This document shows, piece by piece, positions 31,162-40,071 of a stretch of 64,000 nt of DNA. The DNA lies in assembly GCA_001313085.1 (NCBI GenBank), contig BBFE01000005.1, positions 60,900-124,899 of the forward strand, in the 5' to 3' direction. Within the stretch, counting starts at the first letter, position 1. Each line of letters opens with the position of its first letter. The notes under the pieces were generated by a model. That model was given only the letters and a program-made list of their open reading frames with translations. It was not told where the DNA came from and did no database searches. A program made the position numbers and the translations under genes. This DNA is from Paenibacillus sp. JCM 18996 (GTDB taxonomy: Bacteria; Bacillota; Bacilli; Paenibacillales; NBRC-103111).

Positions 31162-32157
31162 ATGATCAAAGTCGCCGTTATCGGCGTCAACAATATCGGC
31201 CGCATCCACTGCCGCACGTACGCGGATCATCCGGATGCGGAGCTGGTCGCCGTGTGCGATTTGAACCGGGACCTGGCGGATTCTGTGGCGGCCGAGTTTC
31301 GCGTGAAGGCTTATTACGATATCGAGACGATGCTGCAGCAGGAAAACCCGGATGTGGTGAGTGTCGCCACAGGAGGCAAGGAGAACGGCTCGCATCACTT
31401 CCAGCCTGTCATGGCAGCTATCGCCGCAGGGAAAGACGTTCTTGTCGAGAAGCCGATCTCCAATGATATCGGGGAGGCGAAGGAGATGGTCCGTGCCGCT
31501 AAAGAGCGGGGTGTGCGTCTCGGCTGCAATTTGAACCACCGGTTTACACCCGCTGCCCAGAAAGCCAAGCAGTGGATGGAATCAGGCGATATCGGCACCC
31601 CGCTGTACGTCAACATGAGGCTCACTATCGGCAATCCGAACGAATCGAGCCCGTGGATTCACCTGCGCGCGCTGCATCCCCATTCGTTCGACGTCATTCG
31701 TTATTTTGCCGGAGATGTGCGCAGGGTGCAGTCGTTCCTGACCAAAGCCCCGGGACGCAGCGTATGGTCGACGGCATCCATTAATTTGGAATTCGCATCC
31801 GGAGCGGTAGGGCATTTGACCGGTAGCTACGATATTTTCGGCTGGCATTCGATCGAGGCCTGTGAAGTGGCGGGGGACCGAGGCCGATTCGTACTCGATA
31901 ACGTTTATGAATCGGTGACGTATTATCCGCAGCAAGCTGAAGAACTTCGCGTCTACCGCAACTCCATCATGACGGGGATGAAAGGATTCAACGATACGTT
32001 CCGGCTGCGGCTGGATGCTTTTATCCGCGAGGTCAAGGAGCAGATTCCGCCGGACCAAATTTCCGCTTCCGGCGAAGACGCCCTTGCAGTACAGAGGATC
32101 ATCGAGGCGGCGATCCGCTCCCATGAAGCGGGAGGGGCCGTAACCGAAGTGGAATAG
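31162..32157 (+). CDS. Gfo/Idh/MocA family oxidoreductase 2
   Basis: An intact 331-residue frame behind GGGAGG. Rossmann motif VAVIGVNNIGRIHCRTYADH, then ELVAVCDLNRDLAD, the VEKPISNDIGEAKEM signature, LNHRFTPAAQKAKQW and the substrate-side WIHLRALHPHSFDVIRYFAGD. It closely parallels the enzyme at 27704 in all these segments, so the two are probably paralogues acting on related substrates or consecutive oxidation/reduction steps. Preceded by about 170 bases with no clear gene after the sulfatase-fold enzyme, and followed immediately by the repeat at 32165. Confidence 0.9.
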   Translation: MIKVAVIGVNNIGRIHCRTYADHPDAELVAVCDLNRDLADSVAAEFRVKAYYDIETMLQQENPDVVSVATGGKENGSHHFQPVMAAIAAGKDVLVEKPISNDIGEAKEMVRAAKERGVRLGCNLNHRFTPAAQKAKQWMESGDIGTPLYVNMRLTIGNPNESSPWIHLRALHPHSFDVIRYFAGDVRRVQSFLTKAPGRSVWSTASINLEFASGAVGHLTGSYDIFGWHSIEACEVAGDRGRFVLDNVYESVTYYPQQAEELRVYRNSIMTGMKGFNDTFRLRLDAFIREVKEQIPPDQISASGEDALAVQRIIEAAIRSHEAGGAVTEVE

Positions 32158-32164
32158 CGGCCTC

Positions 32165-32214
32165 TGACCACCCGCCGTGCAAGCGCCTCAATGTGCGCCG
32201 GGAGAACCGCGCGT
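32165..32214. repeat. About 50-bp dispersed repeat, copy 2
   Basis: Second copy of the block seen at 15481. It starts eight bases after the oxidoreductase stop codon and ends 50 bases before the APS kinase start, in the only sizeable gap of this part of the locus. Confidence 0.6.
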
Positions 32215-32264
32215 TCGGAATGCCATGGAAAGCCGGATAAGAGCCGAACAGAAGGAGGAAAGCC

Positions 32265-32810
32265 ATGATGAACGTGAAACCGGGCTTGGTGCTATGGTTT
32301 ACAGGATTATCGGGAGCCGGCAAAACGACCACGGCCCGCGCTCTGCTCAGACCTTTGCGGGATGTTGGCATGCAGGTGGAGCTGCTGGATGGGGATGAGC
32401 TGCGCAGCGTTATTTCCAAAGGGCTCGGTTTCAGCCGGGAGGACAGAATGGAAAATATTCGCCGCATTGTGTACATCAGCAAGCTGTTATCGCGCAATGG
32501 CATCACCGTGATGGTATCCGCCATTACCCCGTATCGCGAAATGAGGGAAATGGCTCGCAGCGAGCTGACCGGGTATGTAGAAATTTACGTCGACTGCCCG
32601 TTGGACGAATGCGAGCGGCGCGACGTAAAAGGTCTTTATGCAAAAGCGAGAAATTCTGAGCTTTCGCATTTTACAGGAATAGGGGATCCCTACGAGCAGC
32701 CGGAGCAGCCGGATATCGTCATTCGCACGAACGTGGACGACGTAAACAGCAATATATCGCTTATTATGGATTATATATCGCTTAAAGCCGGAAGGAGGGA
32801 CGCCGTATGA
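32265..32810 (+). CDS. cysC: Adenylylsulfate (APS) kinase
   Basis: An intact 181-residue frame behind GAAGGAGG. Phosphorylates APS with ATP to give PAPS, the activated sulfate used in assimilation or sulfo-transfer. Walker A is FTGLSGAGKTTTA; LLDGDELRSVISKGLGFSREDR and ENIRRIVYISKLL match the APS-binding part; ITPYREMREMAR, DCPLDECERRDVKGLYAKAR and HFTGIGDPYEQPEQPDI are typical CysC elements. No sulfate adenylyltransferase or reductase gene is in the window. The stop overlaps the start of the sulfatase-fold gene (ATGA), so the two are made together. This pairing is unusual and is discussed in the findings. Confidence 0.92.
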   Translation: MMNVKPGLVLWFTGLSGAGKTTTARALLRPLRDVGMQVELLDGDELRSVISKGLGFSREDRMENIRRIVYISKLLSRNGITVMVSAITPYREMREMARSELTGYVEIYVDCPLDECERRDVKGLYAKARNSELSHFTGIGDPYEQPEQPDIVIRTNVDDVNSNISLIMDYISLKAGRRDAV

Positions 32811-34207
32811 ACATCGTGTTCGTTTCACTGGATACGCTGCGGGCGTCCCGTCTCGGCTGCTACGGTTACGGTAAACCTACCTCGCCGTATCTGGACTCGA
32901 TCGCCGCACAGGGTGCGCTGTTCGAGCGGGCCTACGCGACCGATATTCCGACTGAGGTGGCGCACACCGGCATTTTCACCGGTAAAATGGGACTCAGCAC
33001 AGGAATCGTTTCGCACGGCTCCCCCTTGACGCAGCTGCCGAAGAAAGAGCCATGGCTGCCGGCACTTCTGCGCAGCCATGGCTTCACTACTGGGGCTGTT
33101 GATAATTTATACCAGCTTAAAGAATGGTTTGCGAGAGGGTACCGGTACTACATCAATTCGGTCGGAAACAAGCGGAATATCGACGGGCGCACAGTGAACG
33201 AGCTGGCCTTTCCCTGGATCAGGGAGCATAAGGACGAACCGTTCTTTTTTTGTTTCTGCACTACTGGGATCCGCATACCCCGTATTTGCCGCCGCATGCT
33301 TACGCCCGCCAGTTTTACGAGAAGGGGCGCGACCCGTACGACCGTACCAATAAAAGTATGGAAGCTGCATACAATCATGCGGCTTATCCGTTTTTTTTAA
33401 ACACCACCATTATGAGCAGGTCGGGCCGGTTACGGATGCCGCTTATATGAATGCGTTATACGACGCGGAAATCCGTTATCTGGACGACCGTCTGTGCGAG
33501 CTAGATGAGCATCTCATACAGCAGGGGATTTATGACGATAGTCTGCTTGTCCTGTTCGGCGACCACGGGGAAAGCCTGACGGAACACGACATTTATTGGG
33601 ATCACTGCGGCCTTTATGAAACGACGGTCCGTGTTCCAGTCATTATGCGTTGGCCTGGGCGTATACCCGCCGGCCGCAGAATCAGCGGACTCGTTCAGCA
33701 GCCGGATTTAATGCCGACGATTCTGGAGGCGGCCGGCATTGCGGCGCCCTCCGGTCTGGACGGCCGCAGCTTGTGGCCGAGCCTGCTAGGGGAGGAGAAC
33801 GGTACCCGGGATACCGTATTTTTTTAAGCGAATGCGCTTGGCAGGCGAGCCGGGGCCTCGTTACCCGCGACTACAAATTCATTCGCACGGTCGATTCCGG
33901 ACCGTTCAACCGTCCGGCAAGGGAGCTCTACGACTTGCGAATGGATGCTGAAGAAACCGAAAATATTGCCGATTGTGACAACGCTCTGGCTGACGAGTTC
34001 GAAAGCCGGCTTGACGCTTGGGTGGATGGCACGCTCGGGGGCCGCCCCGATCCGATGAAGGTGCAGGTGGAAGCCGGTCTTCCGTTCAAAAACCGGATCC
34101 ACGAAATATTGCAGCATTACGGATTAACGTGGGACGACTGGCTGAGGGATCCTAGACGCGATAGGTTCGACGAAGCGGTGTCGGCCCGGCACGCGAGGTT
34201 GGGATAA
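32807..34207 (+). CDS. Sulfatase-fold hydrolase 2, lacking the formylglycine cysteine
   Basis: Start ATG overlaps the cysC stop. Metal-site motifs VFVSLDTLRASRLGCYGYG and LVLFGDHGESLTEHDIYWDH are in place, and HYWDPHTPYLPP is a typical substrate-site segment. The active-site segment reads DIPTEVAHTGIFTG: a threonine stands where sulfatases have the modified cysteine, and the CxPxR arginine is absent, as in the enzyme at 29544. The C-terminal RGLVTRDYKFIRTVD and RELYDLRMDAEETENIAD are conserved in the superfamily. T-runs at 33244, 33390 and 33820 break the frame. Length about 466 residues, close to the first enzyme, so probably a paralogue. Confidence 0.83.
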
Positions 34208-34220
34208 GGAGCGAAAACGC

Positions 34221-35690
34221 ATGCGTCAGCCCAACATACTGCTGATCATGGCCGACCAGCTGCGGTACGACTGCATTGGGTACAGCGCCATGGCGCCGGT
34301 CAAGACGCCGAATATAGACTCGCTTGCAGCGGAGGGCATATGGTTCAGCAGCGCTATAACCATATTCCGGTGTGCGGTCCCGCCCGGCAGTCGCTTGTGT
34401 GCGGACAGCGTCCCGAAACCTTCGGAGGCTTGTGGAACTACTCGCTCGGCCTCAAGATCGGAGCGCTCGATCCCGTCTCCTACTCTTGGGCGCGTACTCT
34501 GCGGGAGACAGGCTACCGAAGCGGCTATGTCGGCAAATGGGACGTTCATCCGGCCTGCGATCCGACCTTGTATGGCTTTGATGAATTCGTCGACAGCGAT
34601 AAAGCTTATAAAGTATGGATAGCGGAACATTATCCGGATCTGGCATACACTCAAGGTTTTTTTTGGAGAAGAGGATCCGCTTCCGCTGGAGCATACCCGC
34701 ACACACCGGACGGCCGGGATGGTGGGCGACTTGCTGCGCAAGCTGGCGGGCTCTGCACCTGGTCCTTGGCTTCTGCGCGTGAACTTCCAGGAGCCTCATC
34801 TGCCCTGCAGGCCGACCGCAGCATTTGCCCGAATGTATTCAACGGACGACGTGCCTGTCTGGGGAAGCTTCGCAGAGACGTTCGAAGGCAAGCCTTACAT
34901 CCAGGAGCAGCAGCTGCTGAGCTGGAATGTGCAGGACTACAGCTGGCGGGATTGGGCACCGATCGTCGCCCGATATTACGCGGTCATCAGCCAGCTGGAC
35001 GATGCGGTCGGCAGCCTGCTGCGCCAGCTCAATGCCATGTCGCTGCGCGACAGCACTCTCGTCATTTTCACGGCTGACCACGGCGATTTATGCGGCGGTC
35101 ACCGGATGATGGATAAGCATTACGTCATGTATGAAGATGTCGTGAAGGTGCCGCTCGCCATCAGTTGGCCCGGCGTCATCTCTGCCGGCACCAGCTGTGA
35201 CCGGTTCGTATATAACCTGCTCGACATGCCGCCGACGCTGCTTGAAGCGGCCCAATGTGCCGCACCTGAGCCGGAAGAGCACCGTTTTCACGGAATGTCG
35301 CTCATGACTTTGATGCAGGACGGCCAGCCCGCATCGTGGAGAGAAGAAGTGGTAGCCACATACAATGGCCAGCAGTTCGGTTTATATACGCAGCGCATGA
35401 TCCGCACCCGCGAATGGAAGTACGTCTGGAACCCGACCGACGTCGACGAGCTCTACGACATGAAGTCGGATCCGCATGAACTGCACAATGTCCTGCGGCA
35501 TCCGGGGAACCGCGGCATCCTGCAAGATCTTCGCCGCCGGCTGTATGAAACGCTTCTGCGGGACGGCGACGGTTTGGTGCGCAACGACTGGATGAAGCGG
35601 CAGCTGCTGGAAGGTAGAAAAAAAATAAGATGCACGTTGGGTGGTCCGATCTTCCCTGATATGAGCCTCTCCCGGTGGCCGTTCGGCTAG
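34221..35690 (+). CDS. Sulfatase with canonical CxPxR site
   Basis: Start at 34221 behind AAGGAGCG. LLIMADQLRYDCIGY gives the first metal ligands. The active site reads NHIPVCGPARQSLVCG, the C-x-P-A-R sulfatase signature whose cysteine must be turned into formylglycine. GKWDVHP, FTADHGDLCGGHRMMDKH and REWKYVWNPTDVDELYDMKSDPHE complete the sulfatase pattern. Indels: one base missing near 34355, a T8 run at 34660 and changes near 34700-34720. The A8 run at 35618 decides the end: seven A would stop at 35628, but the frame to 35690 keeps coding-like third bases, so that end is given. No maturase gene is in the window. Confidence 0.87.
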
Positions 35691-35820
35691 GTACCCGTAC
35701 GTACACACGGTTGGTTCGTTCGATACTGTGCTGCTTCCAACTATACATATTGAACTAATGAATCATACTTGTTACTAATTATTAATACATCGTCAACCCT
35801 AATATAAGGAAGCCTTGGCT

Positions 35821-36084
35821 ATGGAGGTCCAAATGCTACACGGCAGGGTAGAAGCAGTACAGGGCAGGGTAGAGACAATAAATTAAAATGCGGTATCGGA
35901 TGAACTGCATACATTTCGCAGGGAAACGAAAAGCAATTTCCGCCAGTTGGAAGGTCATATGCGCATGATCGATAATGACCTTGACGAAGCGGTAGAACGC
36001 GTTAAACAGTTGGAATCCACGTCAATAGGAGTCTCGGGTTCCCGAACAAGCTGCGGGGAATTAGACCCTCAGAGATTAAACTAA
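35821..36084 (+). pseudogene. Coiled-coil protein remnant with in-frame stop
   Basis: A frame from ATG 35821 (AAGGAAG upstream) reads MEVQMLHGRVEAVQGRVETIN, then a TAA at 35884, then continues in the same frame with ELHTFRRETKSNFRQLEGHM and a regular heptad-like DNDLDEAVERVKQLES before a stop at 36084. The break is a substitution-type stop, not a run-length change, so this looks like true decay or a read-through error. Family not recognised; small coiled-coil proteins of this type occur in Bacillota and phages. Confidence 0.45.
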
Positions 36085-36118
36085 CTGGCAGTTGTGCTTA
36101 ATAGATACCTATAACGAG

Positions 36119-36157
36119 ATAGGAGCAGTTGCACTTAGGCAATCTGCTCCTTATTTT
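36119..36157. terminator. Intrinsic terminator-like hairpin
   Basis: GGAGCAG and CTGCTCC pair across a 15-base loop, followed by TTATTTT. It lies between the coiled-coil remnant and the reductase fragment on the opposite strand. Confidence 0.6.
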
Positions 36158-36162
36158 AACTC

Positions 36163-36480
36163 TTACTTATAGGAATTGACTACTTTCCCGCTCTTTTTTG
36201 AGAAATCGGAACCTGCTGGGTAGCGATCTCCCACAATCTTGATCTTCGAGAGTTCCTTATTCAAAACATTTAGTTCCTTGGCAGACAGCTCAATGTCCAC
36301 GGCGCCAAGATTTTCGTCCAAACGCTCCAATTTGCGCGCGCCGGAATCGGAGCAATCCATGGCTTTTGGCAAGCACCCAAGCGAGAACGATTTGAGCCGG
36401 TGATGCGTTTTTTTTCTTCTGCAATCTTCTTGATCAGTTCAACCAAAACATGATTGGTTTCGAGATTCACATGTAATTAT
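36163..36480 (-). pseudogene. Aldo/keto reductase C-terminal fragment
   Basis: Read on the minus strand, ETNHVLVELIKKIAEEK leads into a degraded middle and then KLERLDENLGAVDIELSAKELNVLN, ending YPAGSDFSKKSG and a stop. This is the last third of an aldo/keto reductase (the part after the cofactor-binding loop). No N-terminal two thirds are found upstream, where only AT-rich DNA precedes the fragment. Compare the complete enzyme of the same class at 52414, whose end reads similarly. The missing front means a real truncation, in addition to frame errors. Confidence 0.7.
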
Positions 36481-36589
36481 AATAAGTTTTTTTGCTGATT
36501 GAGGAGCTTTCAGAAATAGCACACATGAGTGTTTCTTTCTTCATAGGCATTTTAAAGAGGTAACAGCTACCCATTACCCCTTTATGAAG

Positions 36590-37527
36590 CTATCTTATTT
36601 TTTGCCGCACCAGCTTCGTAACGCGTCCGTCCGAAATCCATTCCGCGACATAAACGTTTCTTTGCGAATCGACGCACACACCGTGAGGGGAGCTGAATTT
36701 ATCCGGACGGAAGTAGTTCTTCGGCAGATTCGGCCAACCTTGCTGCTTGTAAGCCTGCTGATCCTCACCGAGATGCGTTATCAAGCGGTCTTGGCCGTCC
36801 AGAACTGTCACCCGGCTGTTCAGATCCGGAATATAGAGCTCCTCTCCGAAGAAGTAAAAGCTGCAGGGCAGATCCAGGTTATGATCCACAAACCTCTTAT
36901 GTTCACCGTCCATGGTAAATACCTGGATTCGGTGGTTACGGCGGTCGGCTACATAAAGCTCCGGCTCCTCGCCGCGCAAATTGACCGAGATGCCGTGTGG
37001 CTCGATTATCCGCCCCGGCTCCGACCCTCTGCCGCCCCAGCTGCGGATGTAGGAGCTGCAGCATCGTATTGATGCACGTAATACTGTCCGTACCCGTCGG
37101 ACACGTAAATGTCGCCGTTCGGCGCAACGCATACGTCAGTCGGCACATACCTGCGTTCGGCGTCATATAAATCCGCCCGGTCCGGAGCGCCGATGCGAAG
37201 CAGCACTTCTCCGGACAGTGTCGTCTTCACGACCATTGCACGCCTGGTGTCGGCGAAATACAAAACCTCTTGGCCATCCGGGCCCGTATGTAAATAAAAA
37301 ACCGTGCGCTCCGCCTTCGAACTCGTCGCCCCAGGAGGTCAGGTATCGGCCTTCGCTGTCAAACACGACTACCGACGGGTTACCTGTGTGATGCACATAG
37401 ACGCAGTCTTGCGAATCCACACATATTCCATGAGTATAACCATATTGCATACCTTCCGGCAGCTTGCCCCAGCCTCTTGCACCTCGTAGGAATGCGTAGC
37501 ATTGCCGATAATTAGACGATCTGACAT
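36590..37527 (-). CDS. NHL-repeat (six-bladed beta-propeller) protein
   Basis: Start at 37527 with GGAGG upstream on the minus strand. Repeated propeller blades are visible: THGICVDSQDCVYVHHTGNP with VVVFDSEGRYLTSWG, VPTDVCVAPNGDIYVSDGYG, PHGISVNLRGEEPELYVADR with HRIQVFTMDG, and SPHGVCVDSQRNVYVAEW. No signal peptide, so it is probably cytoplasmic or exported by another route. Frame breaks near 37487, 37297 and 37050-37060. NHL propellers act as binding scaffolds or lyase/hydrolase domains; the substrate is unknown. The AraC gene 160 bases upstream on the same strand may control it. Confidence 0.8.
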
Positions 37528-37684
37528 GAAATGCTGCCTCCTTAAAGCGATCTCACAATCTACTTCCCATTATAGTACTAACCTAATGCGGAGAATGTCG
37601 AAACGACTCGACCGAACAGAGAATTTTCAATGTTCTGTACGTTAGACCGTGTTTGCCGTCCCTGGACGCAGCCGCGTTTCCACG

Positions 37685-38611
37685 TTAAAATCCCCAATTC
37701 CGTTGCTTGAACTCCGTTGGAGTCTGACCGGTCAGCGCTTTGAAATTACGGCAAAAAAATAATGCACGCTCGAGTAGCCGAGCTTCAATGCCACCGCTTC
37801 GACGGATTTCTCCTGCAGCAACATTTGCTTTGCCTGCTTGATCCGTTCGAGCACAAGATAATGCTTTGGCGTGTAGCCCGTCGCTTCCCGGAACAGCTCG
37901 GCGAAATATGTCGGATGATAGCCTGCCAGCGCAGCGAGTTTGGGGATCGTCCAAGCATGCGCGGGTTGATTCCGTATGGCCTCGACCGCCGCCGCGATCT
38001 TGCCCCGTTCGTTGGCTGCACGAAACCGTTTGTCCAGCTGGAACCGGATAAGCGTGCCTAACAGCTGAAGTAAATAACCCCGCATGACAATCCCATGCCC
38101 GGGCGCCTGATGCAAAAATTCCTGGGCCAAACGAACAAAATGCCCTTCAAGCCCCTTGACGTCATAAAAATGCCAAAGCTGCACATCATGTGCTCCTTCG
38201 GCCTGAACCGTATACGTCGAAGAGGGAAGGGCAAGATCGGCTTCAGAACAACTTTCGATACGGGGAATCGGAGACACGGGTTCCGTCGATCCGGAGTCCC
38301 AACTGAAATGAACGCTCGATAAAGTAAGCGGTTTCACCGTAAACGCAGCCAAACGATGCACCGTAAGCGGGCCATAAAAAAATGCAATTCCCTGGAGCCA
38401 GCTGCAGCTTTTGTCCCGAATATTCGAACGTGGCGCCGCCTTCCACAATATACACAAGTTGATAATCGGGGATTGTTCTCGGACCCCATACATAGCCTGC
38501 CGGTGCTGTAATGTAATTGGCAAAATTCACTGTCGGCCGAATGGATCCCAAATCGCCTACACTCAGGTTTGGAACTTGGAGAGTTCTCAACCAGCTCATC
38601 CTCCTTGCCAT
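37685..38611 (-). CDS. AraC family transcriptional regulator
   Basis: Minus-strand gene divergent from the dioxygenase gene at 38742. The N-terminal domain has ITAPAGYVWGPRTIPDYQLV, FEYSGQKLQLAPGNCIF and, past an indel near 38377, FYGPLTVHRLAAF. The C-terminal DNA-binding part is WTIPKLAALAGYHPTYFAELFREATGYTP, then SVEAVALKLGYSSVHYFCRNFKALTGQTPTEF. An A6 run near 37754 breaks the frame close to the end. The start at 38611 is the longest with the family N-terminus; ATG 38599 is an alternative but has GGAGG only two bases away. Likely regulator of the divergent gene. Confidence 0.87.
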
Positions 38612-38741
38612 TGCTCATCCTATTGTTTCATATAATCCGGGAAAAGTGCAATATTTACTTGAAAAAAACTCTAACGACCTGATGCATGAAGTGCTGCTAT
38701 CATAAAAAAATGAAAGAAAAAAAACGCGAGGAGGAATGTAC

Positions 38742-39570
38742 ATGCTGACTGCAGAGCAAATATCACAGTTTGACCAGGACGGATTTCTTAAAGGAGAGGT
38801 AGTTCTATCGGAAGAGGAAGTCGAAATATTGCGCGAAGAGCTTAACTTGGTCATGGAAGGCCAATCTGTAAAGAAACCGGTCCTCAATCGTAATATGCTC
38901 GATAATTCGCATTACGGTATGACCATCACCAAAAAAAGAAACCGTCGTCCAGATCGTCAACATTTGGATGGCGAGTGAAGCGTACCTGGAGCATGCGAAG
39001 AACAAGACGATCTGCGAGGAGGTGTCGCAGCTGTGCCGTACGGATACTCTGCGGATTTGGCACGACCAGATTCAATACAAACCCCCGGTCACGGGAGGCC
39101 CGACGTACTGGCATCAGGACCACCCGCTGTGGCCGGTCATCCAGCCGGCGGACCTCGTCAGTGCATGGGTTGCCCTCGACGATGCGACAATAGAGAATGG
39201 ATGCATGTGGATGGTGCCCGGAAGCCACAAGTGGGGCAACCACCAGAAATATTTGACTCAATCCGACGACTTCATGCCGATCCACAAACAGCCCGAGCTG
39301 CTGCCACCGGAGGCAAACGTCAAAGCCGTTCCATTCGAGATCCACAAGGGTCAAGTCGGCTATCATCATTCTCTCACCTGGCACGGCAGTCCGACCAACC
39401 GTTCTGATCGCAAGCGCCGCGCTATCGCCGTCCATTATATGCCCGGACACACGGTTTACGCGCCAACCGGCAACCATCCGATGGAGAAGCATATCTGCGT
39501 CAAGCCCGGAGAAGCCATGTCAGGAGACACTTTCCCGGTTGTTTACCAGAAATTAGTGCAACAAATCTGA
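38742..39570 (+). CDS. Phytanoyl-CoA dioxygenase family Fe(II)/2-oxoglutarate oxygenase
   Basis: Start at 38742 behind GAGGAGGA. Facial-triad motif is visible: WHQDHPLWPV supplies H-x-D and HHSLTWHGS the distal histidine, with an arginine-rich RKRRAIAVHYM that binds 2-oxoglutarate. DNSHYGMTITK and LRIWHDQIQYKPP are typical of the family. A single A-run near 38931 breaks the frame. Members hydroxylate small molecules, from fatty acyl groups to sugar-like and alkylsulfate substrates. Divergent from an AraC gene, so induced by some substrate. About 275 residues, normal for the family. Confidence 0.85.
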
Positions 39571-39597
39571 CCTTCATTGCTTGGTCCTGCGGATATA

Positions 39598-39640
39598 AAC
39601 AACACGCCTGCGGCTGCGCAGACGTGTTGTATTTTTTTTG
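39598..39640. terminator. Bidirectional intrinsic terminator
   Basis: AACACG-CTGCG and CGCAG-CGTGTT form a stem with one mismatch and a GCTG loop, followed by T8 on the plus strand. It separates the converging dioxygenase and VOC genes. Confidence 0.85.
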
Positions 39641-39641
39641 T

Positions 39642-40007
39642 TTACGGCCTTTCAAAGAAAGTGACCAGCACACCGCTGGGATCAATGATTGAAAATTCGT
39701 GTAAACCGTACTCCTTGAATTCCAGCCTCCCATTTGGATGCATATATTCCTTATCTTTGAGCTCGTCATATAACTCCGCAATATGGTTCGTTTGAACACG
39801 GATAACGGTCCAATCGGCCAGATGCCGGTCACTCGTCTTATAAAGGTGGAATTCAATCCCATCCCGGCCCAATCCGGTGTAACCGGATTCCTCATCTTGA
39901 AATAGCTTGCTAAATCCCAGTTCCCGTTCGTAGAAATCAATAACTTCTTGCATTCTGATAGCAGGCACAAGCGGAATGATGTTACCGAAAGAAATAATAT
40001 TGCTCAT
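39642..40007 (-). CDS. VOC superfamily protein (glyoxalase/bleomycin-resistance fold)
   Basis: An intact 121-residue frame. IIPLVPAIRMQEVIDFYERELGFSKLF is the classic VOC opening, and EFHLYKTSDRHL, HIAELYDELKDKEY and HEFSIIDPSGVLVTFFERP complete the beta-alpha-beta-beta-beta module twice. The histidine and glutamate at typical metal positions (FHLY, FSIIDPSG with FFE) are present. Could act on a small electrophile or bind an antibiotic; substrate unknown. Its stop nearly touches the terminator shared with the dioxygenase gene. Confidence 0.82.
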   Translation of the reverse strand: MSNIISFGNIIPLVPAIRMQEVIDFYERELGFSKLFQDEESGYTGLGRDGIEFHLYKTSDRHLADWTVIRVQTNHIAELYDELKDKEYMHPNGRLEFKEYGLHEFSIIDPSGVLVTFFERP

Positions 40008-40071
40008 TATTGATCCACCCTTTACGAAGCAATTTTTTTTAACGCTGGCAGCTCACATTTTTTACCTTGCT

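Noticed and set aside
30408..31217. Long minus-strand open frame opposite the first sulfatase-fold gene
   Set aside because: Very Arg-rich, no motifs, and fully antisense to a gene with clear domains; typical of GC-rich antisense frames.
29544..35690. Sulfatase-fold genes as pseudogenes because of frame breaks
   Set aside because: The breaks are mostly repairable by single bases and the metal-binding motifs are intact, so sequence error is the better explanation.
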